This document shows, piece after piece, positions 10,931 through 22,367 of a DNA stretch of 64,000 nucleotides (the first letter of the stretch is position 1; each line of letters starts with the position of its first letter). The stretch lies in the NCBI RefSeq assembly GCF_000213175.1, contig NW_009799104.1, positions 3,382,586 through 3,446,585 on the forward strand, written 5' to 3'. Source of the stretch: Neurospora tetrasperma FGSC 2508 (taxonomy: Eukaryota > Ascomycota > Sordariomycetes > Sordariales > Sordariaceae). A model generated the notes under the pieces. That model saw only the letters and a program-made list of their open reading frames with translations. It searched no databases and was not told where the DNA came from. Both the position numbers and the translations under genes were made by a program.

Positions 10931-13900
10931 ATTCGCTTCGAGCCGACGAGGTTAATAATACCGGTTTATAATATTAAGGATAGGGTTTTTAGCGTTGTAG
11001 GTACGCAATAATTTTAAAGCTTATTTGGGTAGCGTTAATAGAATAAAATAATTTATTACTGGGTTCTATTAATAAAGAAATATTCTTATAGTTTCTAAAT
11101 ATTATTTAAAGTCTTTTAACCTTCCTACTTAATTCGATAAAGTATTTTATTTTCGGCTAGTATAAAATCTACGACTTTCTTTACCTCGTAGTCTTTAAAT
11201 TTAGTTGGGGCTGCCGTACGTAGGACCTAATTAGGGTTAGGGGTTATTTAATTATTAATATAATAAGGTTCTAGGAATAAGACGTAAAAGGAATCGTAAA
11301 TTTACTATATTTTCGGTAGGGCTAATCGGATAGCGGTAGGGAATATTACTTAGGTAATTTTAAAGGGGCTATAAAGCTTCTTATTAAACTTTTTGGAAGG
11401 GCGCTTAGTTTTAATATAATTATTGTTTAATATAATTAATTATCCTACCTTATAATTCGGCGCCTCCGTTCGTCGTTTATCCGCTTATTCCTTTATCTTT
11501 TAACGGGCGTAGTCGAAATATTTCTAGGCGAATTTATAAATTTGGATTATTTAGTGGGTGTAAAAGCGGTTTTTAGGGTTACGAGGGGCGCTATTAGGGG
11601 GGTTGTATAAAATAGGGTAATAATTGTAATTAGTGTAGAATAGAGAAATACCGGATAATAATAAAATAGTATTATTATATACGAATTCGGTAGTAGTTAA
11701 TAAATCTTTTTAATTATTTATTTTATAGTTAACGAAGGTATAGAAATATATTTCGAGGATTTAATTGAGCCGCTTAATTTAGCTATCGATTTGGGGATGG
11801 AATATTATATTTATACGGCTTTTAATACCGACGAGCTTTAAGAAATCCTTTTAGAAATAGGCTATAAATTAGGAATTGCAATCGGAAATAATATTTAATA
11901 GTACCCTATACAATTGCTAATAAAAGTAGGTAAAAATTTTAATAAGGTCTTCTATTTTCTTCTCTCCTATTTTAAGAGGGATAAAGTAGGCTATTTTTGT
12001 AAAGGGATTTACTATAATTTAAATAGAATTGCAACCGTTAGAAAGGGGTAAATTTATAATAAAATTTATTGTAATAGTCTTCTAAGGGGTGTAGTAGAGT
12101 TCTATAGGTTAAAGAAAGTTATAAGGGGAGTAATAAGGGGGCTTATTTTATTAGTATTTATAGTAGCCGCGAATATATTCTCGAATGGTTTCCTCTATTT
12201 TAGGCTATTAGAAATTCCTTATAATGAATTTTATAGTTTTATTTATACTTATATAGCCTACGACTTTAGTATTATACTTTGAATTAATATTTTTGTATTG
12301 TAAATTAGTAGGGACCTAAAGGCGGTTCTTCCTATAGAGGAGGTCGTCGATCTTTTCGAAATCCTTCTCTCCTTCCTTATTAAATTACTTTATATACAAT
12401 AAGTTGTTAATTCGGGTTTCTTTAAGCTACTAAATAAATTCTTCGTTCTATTGGGGGACCGAGATATTATAAAGCCTATTTTTAGAGAGGAGAAAATTAT
12501 TGCCTTCGGAGTACAAAAAATATTTATTCTAAAGGACTATTATAATTAGCTAATCTTTACCCCCCCCCTTTTCGGGTTTGAAATTTTCCTAGCGAGAAAG
12601 GGTATTTACTTTGCTATTGAAATAGCCGGGTCGGTAATTAATAATAAATTAAAAATTAGCGAATTAGATTGCCTATTAGGTTTAACGACGGTTAAGGACC
12701 TTAATATAAGTAAAATATACTAAATTCTAATAATCGGAAAAGACTTCAATACAATACTTAGTTCCCTCGAGGTAAATTTTCTATTGTTTAAAATTATTAA
12801 CGATAATTAAGAACTCCTTATTATAAATTTTGTAATTTATTTCGGCCGGCGATATTTTATAGGAGTGGAAGGTAATAGGGTGGATTTTACTATCCTCTTT
12901 CTTTTGGGAAAGGATTACTCCAATACCGAAATTTAAGGCGTCGGTTTTTATAATAGCTAGTTCGGCGGGATTAAAATAGGCTAGAACGGGCGCGTTAGTA
13001 AAAGTTTGTTTAAAATCGTTGAACGCTATAATTATTTCTTTTATCTATTTCCAAAGCTTACGATTAAGGGTATTACCTTTCGAAATAGTTTGGGCTAGCG
13101 TTGAAAACCCTTTAATAAACCTTTTATAGAAATTAGTAAATTTTAGGAAAGACTATAATTCTTTTAGAATTTTGGGGAGCTCCTAAATTAAGATTGTTCT
13201 TACTTTATTGTTAATTATATTAATACTATTTGGAGAAATAATATAATTTAGGAATTCGATTTCCTATACCTTTTATTTATACTTTTATAAAGTAATAGCG
13301 AGGTAATTATTTAATAACCGCTTTAAGACTTCTAGAATAAGACGGTCGTATTCTTCTTCCGTATTAGTATATATTAAAATATTATTAAAATATATAAGGA
13401 CGCTAGAGTCAATGAGATTTATAAAGAGGTAGTTTATTATAGCTTAGAAAGTAGAAGGGGCGTTAATTAGACCTATAAGTATAACAACGTATTCGAAGAG
13501 TTCGTATTTATATTGAAACGCTGTTTTTTATTCGTGACCCTTAATTATTTTTATTAGGAAGAAGCCCGATTTGAAATCGATTTTGGTATAGAATTTAGCC
13601 GTTTTAAGGGCGTATTGAAACTCCGTAATAAAGGGTATTGGGTAACGAATTGGAATTATTATTCGATTGAGGGTACGGTAATTAATTACCGGTCGGAAGG
13701 GATTATTTAGATTTTTCTTATCTATAAATATAAGGGGGGCCCTATAAGGGGCCGTAGATTTCTTAATTCTATTAGATTTTAGTATTTTATTAAACTAGGG
13801 TTTAAAGGTATTAAACTTTCTACTATTTATAGTAAAGATAGGGCCCTAAGAAGGGGTTTGATTATTAATTATATTAATTTTATAATCCTATAATTGTAAA

Positions 13901-16701
13901 TTAGGTATACGAATAATAGCGGCTTTACTTATAATAGGGAAATATATACGGAATTCTTCTAGGACGGCGGTAATAGCTATATCGATTTTAGTTTGGATAT
14001 TGGCGATGGCTATTATTAGAAGCAATTTAAGGACGATAGAATTAATATAGTTTTTTTAATAGTAATTTAAAGCGAACTTAATTTCTTAGGTTTTATTAAA
14101 GAAGAATATAGGTTCGTATTATTATAGTTATTAATAGGGTAGGATAATATTATACTTATTATTTATTATAGAGAATTCGAAATTGAAGTATATATAATAG
14201 TCTTCCTAATAGTATAGAACAATTATTTCGATATAGTAGCGACCGTTATACGTATTTATTAATGCGTTAAATCTTATAAGGGTATAAATATTAGTTCGTT
14301 TAATTAAGGGGAATTTCTAAACGCGGGTTTAATAGAAGGATATAATTAGGATTAAATTACCCGGGTTTAAAAGAATGCGGATAGGATATTCTATATTATT
14401 ATAGATTAATATTATTCGGACGATCGATTATAGTCCTAAGTAAGGCTTTAGATAGGGTTTTTTATAGGGTTATTAATTACTATTATTGAAGTTTAGCCTC
14501 TTTAGGGTGTAAATAATAGGGTTAATTGAATTAGTACTAAAGTAAGGCTAGGGTAATTTATATAATACTTTATAGCGGCTATTTAAAAATCCGAATTAGA
14601 ATCTTAGTCCATCTCTATAGTTTATATAACTCTAGTAATAGCGGCTATTTTAATTTTTTTGAATTAAGCCTTATTATTTTCGAGGGTCTTAGTTCCCTCT
14701 TTTTCTCGGTCGTTATTTTTGTATTTAGCGGATATAGTGGCCGTTCTAAATTATTATTCCTTAGGTTATAGTAAATCCTTACTATTATTATCCTTTTTTA
14801 TAAAATATTTTATAGTATAATAATTATTACAACTATAGCGTTAATAGGAAGCTTAGTCTTATTTATACTAATCGATATCCGCTTAATTAATACCTTTTAA
14901 TATATTGCAGACCAAAGGCCATTTCTTCTCTTTAATTGAACGATTAGGTTATTTTAAGGATTAATTTCAATCTAAAAGGGAGTGGGTATCCTTTCGAAGG
15001 TATTGGCCCGACTTCGAAGGCTCCGTCTTTAAAGTAAATACGCCTTTTCCCAATTGGTATTTAAGGGTTTAAAGTATATTCTTATAAATACATCCGGTTT
15101 TACGGATTGTACTAATAAATTCGTTATTAATTTCTAATACTCCTCTTCTTATAGAGTATATTAGTTCAATAATTTTAGAAGGGAGGGTTTTAGTAATTTG
15201 GTTCTAGAAGGTAATTCTAGCCTAACCGACGGTTTCGTTAAAGTTGAATAGTTTTATAAAATACTTAATTATATCCCCGTTATATTTAAACTCTTCTATT
15301 TTCTTTATATTCTAATAGCGTTTTAAGGGATCCTTAAATTATTCTATAAGGGTATTAGAGTATTTTTTCTATATATTTTCAACACTTATAAATTAAATTT
15401 GATACGCTTATAAATCGTATTATTTCTAAGTTTTATTAGAGAGTATCGATCCTAGCCAATTGATTTTATAATTATCGGTAGGAAAATTGGTAGTATATAC
15501 GTAGAGATACGTATTAATTTGTACTTACTAAGGGCGGAAGGAATCGAGCTTTTTATTATTATACGTAGGAGGCTTATTAAAATAGATTGGTATAATTTAG
15601 ATTATTGGGAAAGTAAAGTTCTAAAGGAATTAATTAGTTTAATTATAGCTATTATTATTAGAGAATGCGCCGAAGGTTCTAAGTAGCGATAGTAGCGGCG
15701 GGCCCGGGGGTCCTTAGCCTCCAGTTAATTAACCGAAGCGGACGGATCCGAATAGGTCGGTTCGGGTAGTATTATAGTTTATATATACCTAACCGGCCTA
15801 CTATTTAGTTTAAACCGTCTAAAGGAAGTTATTTTTAAGGCTAGGATTTTCGGGGATAATAGAAGGATAGTATATAGTATTTGGGGTACGAGTAGCAGTA
15901 CATTATTCGAAAACGCGGATAATTGAGGCGACGGAAGCTATATTAGCCGTAGGTTAGCCGGTTTGCTTGAGGGTATTTTAAATATTGGCGGCGAATTAGG
16001 CGATTTATTTTTCTAAGTTCTTAACTTTATTAGGATCGATTTACTTATTAAGGAGATTGTTAATTTTATTATTAAGGGTATTTACTTAAACTTCTTTCTA
16101 ACTGGCCTAAGTTTTAATATACCCTAAGAGGGAGGAATAGTAGGCCCTTCTTTCATTGAGCGTTTTTAATACCTTCTATTATTATTAGGTAGTTTCCTAG
16201 AAGCATTGTATAATTTTATAATATTCTTTATCCTTCTTACTATATTAAGCGATAACTCCCTAGACTTTAGAGGCGAACCGAGAACTAAATTATTGAATTT
16301 ATTACTCGAACCGGGCGATAGAGGCTTGGGAAACCTCTATTCTATTTTTAAAGAAAGTAGTAATAGAGGTATAATATTTATAAAGGGTTTAGTACTACTC
16401 CTTAAGGGAAGAGAATTCTTAGGAATATTCCTAACCGACTATACGGGTAAGGGTGCGGATTTATTAATAAGCGTTTGTAAATTAATTGTAAAGGGATTTG
16501 AGTTATTGGGGAGGGCTTTCAATAAGGGTAGTATTAACGGGGATAGTATTATTACTATTGGCTATAACGGTATCGAAGTCGCCGGGCTAATAGAGTACAA
16601 TTATATTCTACTCTTCGATAAAAATTATAGGGACGTCGGAGGTCGATATAGTTGGGTAAAAAGGTTAGTAGTAGGGTAGTTCGAAAGGGAAGTAGTTTAT
16701 T
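10931..16701 (-). pseudogene. Decayed gag-pol with RT, integrase and chromodomain
   Basis: RIP has introduced many TAA and TAG codons, so no functional polyprotein remains. The gag end lies toward 16700 and the chromodomain toward 11020. A 157-codon open frame on the opposite strand at 16206-16679 is antisense to the gag region and is a by-product of RIP. The tRNA primer-binding site next to 16701 is too mutated to assign. Confidence 0.85.
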
Positions 16702-17346
16702 TATAATAAGGGTAGTATTTTAAATTTAGAATAGTAATTTAATTTAACTAATAAACTACTCTAGTCTCGAAGGCCTTATTAATCCTTTTAAACCTTTCCA
16801 ATTAGACTAGGCTCAATAGCCTTCTTATACTAAAGCCTTCTTTCCTCCTATTGAGTACGTATATAAATTTAACGGCCTTATCCAGTTATGAAGTTATAAA
16901 GTATTTATTTAGTAGTGAATACCTTAGTACTTACGTATAGAACCCTATAAATAGTTTCCTCCAATCTCCTAGTATTAGCGTTATCCCTAATACCCTTTCG
17001 TTGCTCGGGTTGGCCGGCTTAGGCCGGCCGTAATTTCGTAATACTAGGGTTCCCTTTATAGGGCGGATTAGCGCCGGGCTAATATAGTCGGTAGTTATAC
17101 TATTGGTTGGGTACGATGGGTCTTAATAAAGGGATTCGGATAAGCGTTACCGCTAGAGGGTTAATTCGTCCGAGGGATGCCTAAGGCATCTAGGCGCCTA
17201 TAAAGCTATAAGGTTAGTTTAAGCCTTGCGGCTCTACTGCAGCTAACCGGGCTAGGAACCGCTAATTAGTTAATTGGTCCCAGCTATATAGTTCCTGGGC
17301 CTTAGTCGGTCCGGCCCAGGGTTAGGGTCAGAATGTCCGTGTGACA
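16702..17346 (-). repeat. Right LTR (5' LTR of the element)
   Basis: 645 bp. Here the inner end (16702 onward, TATAATAAGGGTAG) is RIP-converted and the outer end (from about 17200) keeps C and G. The terminal GGGTTAGGGTCAG is an LTR sequence and not a telomere. Confidence 0.92.
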
Positions 17347-18182
17347 TCCCTCCTTCACTCTCGCATAAAGATGCGGCTCGTTATATCCAAGCACCTCGTT
17401 TGATATAAATCCCGCCAGGGATTCTCTTTCAATGACCCAAAGAAACCTTTCATACGTTCGCAATACTCTCCAGAACCAATCGCATCGACAATCATGTACC
17501 AGAAACTTTCATTGCACTGACAAAGTCAGGATCCATCAACCCCACCGCCTTCTGTGTCTTCCTCAAAATCTTCATCCACCTTTCCCGTTCTCTAGATTAC
17601 ACAGCTCCACGCACTGCGCTCGTTTCATACGAGATGGAACGAACACTGCGTTCCTCACGTCCGAGGTCTGTATGAGAGCTTCGTGTAACTCCCTCGTTCA
17701 AACTTCTGGAGACGAGATAGAAGTACTCGAACAAACGCTTGATGGCGCCGGAGGGCTGGGTCTGGGTATTCCTTGTTTCGCTGTCTTGATTGTATTTCGT
17801 CACTGTTCTCGTCACCGCCCACATTTCCCCTTCGTCCGTTGGATAAGGAGACGAACCGTCCGGGACGCCGATTGGATGCACTGCTGTTTTGGAAAAATCG
17901 AAGAGATAAAGGAATTCGTGTCCCACGACAAAAAATTTGGGATTCGTATCCCACAAAACCGGAAAAGTGAGAAGCACTACTGTCGGGTAAGAGACAAATC
18001 CCGCTAAACGCAACAAAAACCGCTGTTCACCGAGGATAGCATTTGCCTAATACCAAGACATGAGATTCAACCGAGAACAACCAAAGACGAAATCGCTGTG
18101 TACATATACGTAAGAGCCGAAACTGAATCTATCCTGTAAGCTCCCGGTAGTCGTAAGAAAAGTACCTTAGTCCACTCCACAA
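17347..18182. other. Flank of the retrotransposon; possible minus-strand exon, unassigned
   Basis: Composition returns abruptly to normal at the LTR edge. On the minus strand an open stretch from about 18030 to 17597 reads protein-like, with a hydrophobic start (RLAGFVSYPTVVLLTFPVL) and then HPIGVPDGSSPYPTDEGEMW. It follows an acceptor-like GAACAG near 18020 but has no convincing start or partner exon. A plus-strand frame over the same bases (17432-18007) looks less protein-like. Neither is called as a gene. Confidence 0.25.
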
Positions 18183-18899
18183 CTAACAACTTATCGATGA
18201 CGCCGAAGTCGTACTGGTACTTGTATCCGACTGCGAGTCCTGTGACTCAAAATAGGACGTAGCGGATGTATCTGACCGAATGCTTTCGTCGCTATCGAGT
18301 CCGGGTCCGGGTCCGGGATCGTCTTCGTCCTTGTCTTCATCTTCGTCTTCGTGTTTATCTCCGACTGAGTCCGAGTCCAGGTAACTAGCAGCAGTAACAT
18401 AACTGTCCCTTGTCGAAGCCGTGCAGGTACTTCTCCTAAAAGAGCTAAACCGACCGCTGGTGTTCAAAACCTCAGGTTCGGGCCGTTCGGGCACGTTGCC
18501 ATGATCTGTCTCTGGTGATGTCTCTGTCTCTGTCTGGGACGCCGACGCCAAAGTCGAAGTCGAAGTCGAATACGAAGAGTCCTGAGTCTGACATGAGGGA
18601 GGTACGTCGTACACTACGCTGCTACTTGATTCGTCAAGCAACGACGACGATGACGACTCAGCAGCGAGATCTTCTTCTTCGGAATCGGAAAAGTCATCAA
18701 TCGGGAATTTCCTGGTAGCGCGAATGGTGGGAATGGGATAGCCTTCGGGTTTGGGGATGATGGTATCTAGATTGCGGATATGAAGTTTCGAGTTGCTCTT
18801 GGTCTTGAGCCAAGCGAACTTCTTGCGAAGGGATCGCTTCCATTTGTGCTGCTTCGCTTTGAGGAGTTTGAATGCATTGCGAAAAGTATGCTGGGGCAT
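18183..18899 (-). CDS. Hypothetical acidic Ser/Asp-rich protein with basic N-terminus
   Basis: A 238-residue single-exon frame starting at ATG 18899 (MPQHTFRNAF). Residues 1-60 are strongly basic (KAKQHKWKRSLRKKF) and could act as a nuclear or nucleic-acid-binding segment. From about residue 70 the chain is low-complexity: SDSEEED, Ser runs, Thr/Ser repeats and an Asp/Glu/Lys tract followed by PGPGPG near 200. No family is recognised and the protein is probably disordered. The biased composition makes chance coding hard to exclude, but base composition and the length of the frame favour a real gene. Confidence 0.5.
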   Translation of the reverse strand: MPQHTFRNAFKLLKAKQHKWKRSLRKKFAWLKTKSNSKLHIRNLDTIIPKPEGYPIPTIRATRKFPIDDFSDSEEEDLAAESSSSSLLDESSSSVVYDVPPSCQTQDSSYSTSTSTLASASQTETETSPETDHGNVPERPEPEVLNTSGRFSSFRRSTCTASTRDSYVTAASYLDSDSVGDKHEDEDEDKDEDDPGPGPGLDSDESIRSDTSATSYFESQDSQSDTSTSTTSASSISC

Positions 18900-19656
18900 G
18901 ATTGTGAGCCTTGTGACGGCGATCGAACAGGTAGGTGTCAAGGATGAGGGGATTGCTGGAAGAGCGACGAGGTGAGGAGTATGGGTCGGGGATGTGTGGT
19001 TCCGGGTGGTGGTAGTGTTGTGAGGGGATCGTGAGTCGATGACCGGGGATCAAGATCACATTTCCCAGTGGGAAGGAAGAACCGTTGTCGAAAGCAGAGT
19101 CGAGCGGTTGAATCTTTCATGGAAGGCGAAATCAGAACCAGGAATCTCGAGGAAGGCCAAGGCCTGGACAAACTTGAACTACATAGTAGGAATTCCAGGG
19201 AAATGTTTCTGCCCAGGCATGATGATGCACAGAGGACAGGTTGTGTGGGAATAAATGCAATGCATAGACGCCGAAGGGCTACGGAACTCCGGTGCCTTCA
19301 CACATGCTGGAGGCCGAGTTCCCTGCCTGCTGGGCAAATGACCAAGGGAAGTACTTGCTTGAGGGTTTCGGAGATTGGAAAAATATGCACAGCGTGTGCC
19401 ATGTTGCATGCAGCACGCGTAATGTACTGCAGTGTCTCTGAACGCTTCAAGTCGTGACGCGGTCATACAAAATTGACATATCCAAGACCTAAATGGTTGT
19501 ATGACCAACTCACTAGGTAGCTCATGCCTTCCTATCCAAACACAACCGAACAAACCGTCAGGTCCATCACTGCCTACCCAAAAGTGGTGACACACCAACA
19601 CACTATCCTATCCAAGACCTGGCCACTAACCCACCTACACACCACAACACAACCTC
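18900..19656. other. Intergenic, nothing recognised
   Basis: Between two minus-strand genes. It contains the probable promoter of the acidic protein and the 3' UTR of the glycosyltransferase. The frames present are short and antisense. Confidence 0.4.
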
Positions 19657-22367
19657 TCATGCCCCCACCACCCGCCGCGGCTCCCCCTCCCTCCTCCCTC
19701 CATCCTGCAATCTCCCCACCTCCAACAACAACCGATACAGATAAACCCCCATATCCCTCTCCCTCAACGCCTTTGCCCACCACTCTTTCCCCCCCTCCGC
19801 CACCTCCCTCGCCTTCTGCCTCCCCTCATCCGTGCTCGTCAAATACATCACCAACTCCGGTACTTCCTCCATCCCCATACTCACCGGGAAATAATGCACC
19901 CACGGCACCAGCCGATCATCATGCCACTCCCTCAGCAAAGTCTGCTTGAGAACAGCACTATTGGACGCCAAAAGCTTGTAATACCGACCCGAAATGCCGT
20001 TGCCGTCGAGATCAAAGACCAAGCGAGACGAAAGGGCCTCGTCTTTGTCGGCGTAGGACTTGGTGCGGAAGAAGGAGCGTTGGGCGCGACAGGTAGCAGG
20101 CGAGCAGAATTGGAAGCGGGTGAAGAAGACGGAGAAAAGGCGGCTGTTGAGAAAAGGGGAAGTGACGCGGGTGATGGCGCCGTTGAGGGAGCGGAGGTAG
20201 GTATGTCGTTGGCGATTGAGGTTTTGGGCGAGGGCGACGAAGCGTTGGCGGTGGAAGGACTTCCATTGTGAATCAGCGGAGGAGGAGGAGAAGTCGGAAG
20301 AGTACCCGCCGGTTGTGGAGCCGGCCCAGTAGAGGTTGTTGGATTTTTGCTCCCAGGGGATGTCGCGGGTGGGATCATAGATGAAGCCGGACTCGATGTA
20401 GGCGGCGGAGGGGTAGAGAATGTCGGACATGGTGGATGGCGCACCGGTGGAGAGGACGGGGACCAGTCCGACTAACAAGCGCATGGAGACGGAGGAGGTG
20501 AAGAGGCCGTAGGTGTCGGCGTAGGAAGGATTGGCGCAGATGTCAAGGACGGAAGCCGTAGATGTGACAAAGGGGAGACCAAAGGTGTCAATGCCGTTGG
20601 TGGTATCGTTGGGTTCGGAGGAAGAAGAGGAACAGGGAGCAGTCAGTTCCTTCCAGATTGGCTTATGAGACATATCCAGAAGAGAAAAGCGCCAGCCGTC
20701 GGAGGGTGAAGTACGCGGAAGCACCACCCGTGGCTCGTCAAGGTGATTGACGACGAACTTGATGTCTGGAAGAACCCCCGCCAGATCACCCAACACCTTA
20801 TCAAACAAAAGGGTAAGATGTCTGTCGAAGTTGCGGTATGGATGCCGACACTCAGTCTTTGCGGTCGCGCCGTGAAAGGTACACTGCCATAACTCGCTGT
20901 ACCGCGTGTAATAAGCCTCGTGTATGAGGTTCACTACCTCTTGGCCGCTCAGTTTCCAGAAAGGCGACACGGAGTGGTAAATGGTATCAAAGTCATCGAT
21001 GATTGGAGACTGGCTCTTCACAGCAAAGTCGTACCAGCCCCGGAACCCCGGTGGTGGTTCAACCTTGTATCGACGCTTGTACTCCTCGACAGCGGCTTCG
21101 TACGTCTTTGACTGTCTGGACAGCATGCCGTCGAAGTCTGCTTTTGCCTTCTCCATTAGCTGCGCTACCGGATGTTGGCCGGGGTGTTGAAAAGTAAGCT
21201 GCTGTGCTGCAGACTCTACAGCTCTGATGGCAACCAAATTGGCCAGGTAAGGGAAGAGGGGAACGAACGCAAAGCTCCAGAGCAGGGCTCGCTGTTCTGT
21301 GTGCTTCGGCAGCATGCTGATGCTCTGAGCCAGTGCAACAAGCGAAGCAACAACGTTCGCAAGGGCTTGAATGTTTGAAGGCTGCGTGTATGGGTCGCGA
21401 GCTGCCACCAAGCCAAAGGTGGCAATCACCGTGACGATTCGCCATGACTCCGGCGTATACCTTGTCTGTAAACAATGTCAGCGTCATTCGCCACTGCAAG
21501 CAACTCAGTTAGGGGTTAGCAAGGACTGGCGTACACTCTGAATAGCGAAATACCACGAAAAGGCCTTTGCTACTCCCAGGAAGACAGTCCACACACCATC
21601 TATGCTGGGGAAACCAAACACCCAGCTGTCGACAAACTGCAGGACGATCAAGAAACCTACGATCCGCAAGGAGAGAGGTTTAATAATATCTTCCAATTCA
21701 AGATGGAAAGTTTTCAAGCGACCTTGCTCTCCCATCTGGGACATCAATGAGAAAAAAAGGCCGACGAGAACCGCAAACGGTACCACCGCCATGGCAGCTG
21801 CCTTGACGTCCCATGCTGCTAAGCTGTACACGGCCACTGCAGCTGCCAAAAGTGATCCCCAGAACGTATTGAGGATCGAGTGAGGCAGGGCCCCTTCCTT
21901 GGCAGTCCCATACCTTGAAGCTCCAGTTCGTAGTTGGAAATGTTCTTGAGCCTTGAGCAGCAACGGTGTTGCAAGTGGCTATTGAAGATGTGGTGTGAGC
22001 AGAGGGTGGGAGACAAAGAGCCGTGAAAGGGTCCGCATCAACCGGGAGGGCTTACAAACAAACAGACAACCGCACCGAACTCTGCTTTACAGAAACTGAG
22101 GGCAGCAACACAGACCGCTGGGCACCAAAGCCGTAGTGACCCAGTCGGCTTTCTGGTAGCGGCCACATTGCCTAACTGTGGCACATATGTCGAGGGCTTG
22201 CTTTGTAGCCTGAAGAGAAATGGGATTATCATACAACACACAACTTCCGAGGAGAGTTCGTACTCTGTAGCTCTAGAAGCCAGGTACTGAACGAGGGATG
22301 TGAGAGCTACACCGGTTGCCACCGTCAGGGCAGCCGGATGGGGCTGACCACTGGTACGGGGATCCAT
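19657..22367 (-). CDS. GT90 (CAP10-like) glycosyltransferase, multi-pass membrane N-terminus
   Basis: Three exons: 22367-22056, 21978-21535 and 21465-19657, giving 854 residues. Both introns (77 and 69 bp) have GTAAGC or GTACGC donors and are phase 0. The first 350 residues hold several hydrophobic helices. The C-terminal half matches the CAP10/GT90 domain: DIKFVVNHLDEPR near 486, GWRFSLLDMSHKPIW near 510, CANPSYADTYG near 563, NLYWAGSTTGGYSSD near 630, and GRYYKLLASNSAVLKQ near 750 followed by LVPWVHYFPVSM, the segment that binds the nucleotide sugar in the family. Cryptococcal relatives add beta-1,2-xylose to capsule mannan; the filamentous-fungal donor and acceptor are unknown. It is expected in the Golgi. 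The C-terminus is Arg/Gly-rich. All family blocks are present, so it appears functional. Confidence 0.88.

Larger units (their letters stand above)
10266..17346 (-). mobile_element. RIP-mutated Ty3/gypsy chromovirus LTR retrotransposon
   Basis: Complete 7,081-bp element. Two 645-bp LTRs (10266-10910 and 16702-17346) start TGT and end ACA and enclose 5,791 bp. The sequence has almost no CpA or TpG, much TpA and retained CpG, the hallmark of RIP. On the minus strand the decayed pol is still readable in order: reverse transcriptase (about 13750-13080; residues like YRAPLIFIDKKN, TKIDFKSGFF and a mutated catalytic box YFNNIL near 13375-13395), integrase core (about 12000-11590; FHPQ...RLN), and a C-terminal chromodomain (about 11190-11020, ending RYPNK). 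Stops are frequent, so it is dead. A purine-rich tract on the minus strand at 10930-10911, beside the left LTR, fits the plus-strand priming site and the orientation. The flanking pentamers (CTATC left, TCCCT right) do not match, so no target duplication is seen. It starts 362 bp beyond the tRNA gene. Confidence 0.93.

Noticed and set aside
16206-16679. 157-codon plus-strand open frame in the AT-rich block
   Set aside because: Antisense to the gag end of a RIP-mutated element and without any family pattern; open by chance in AT-rich sequence.
17432-18007. 191-codon plus-strand frame beside the retrotransposon
   Set aside because: Residue composition is irregular and rich in Cys, Arg and His, with no start context; the opposite strand is more protein-like.
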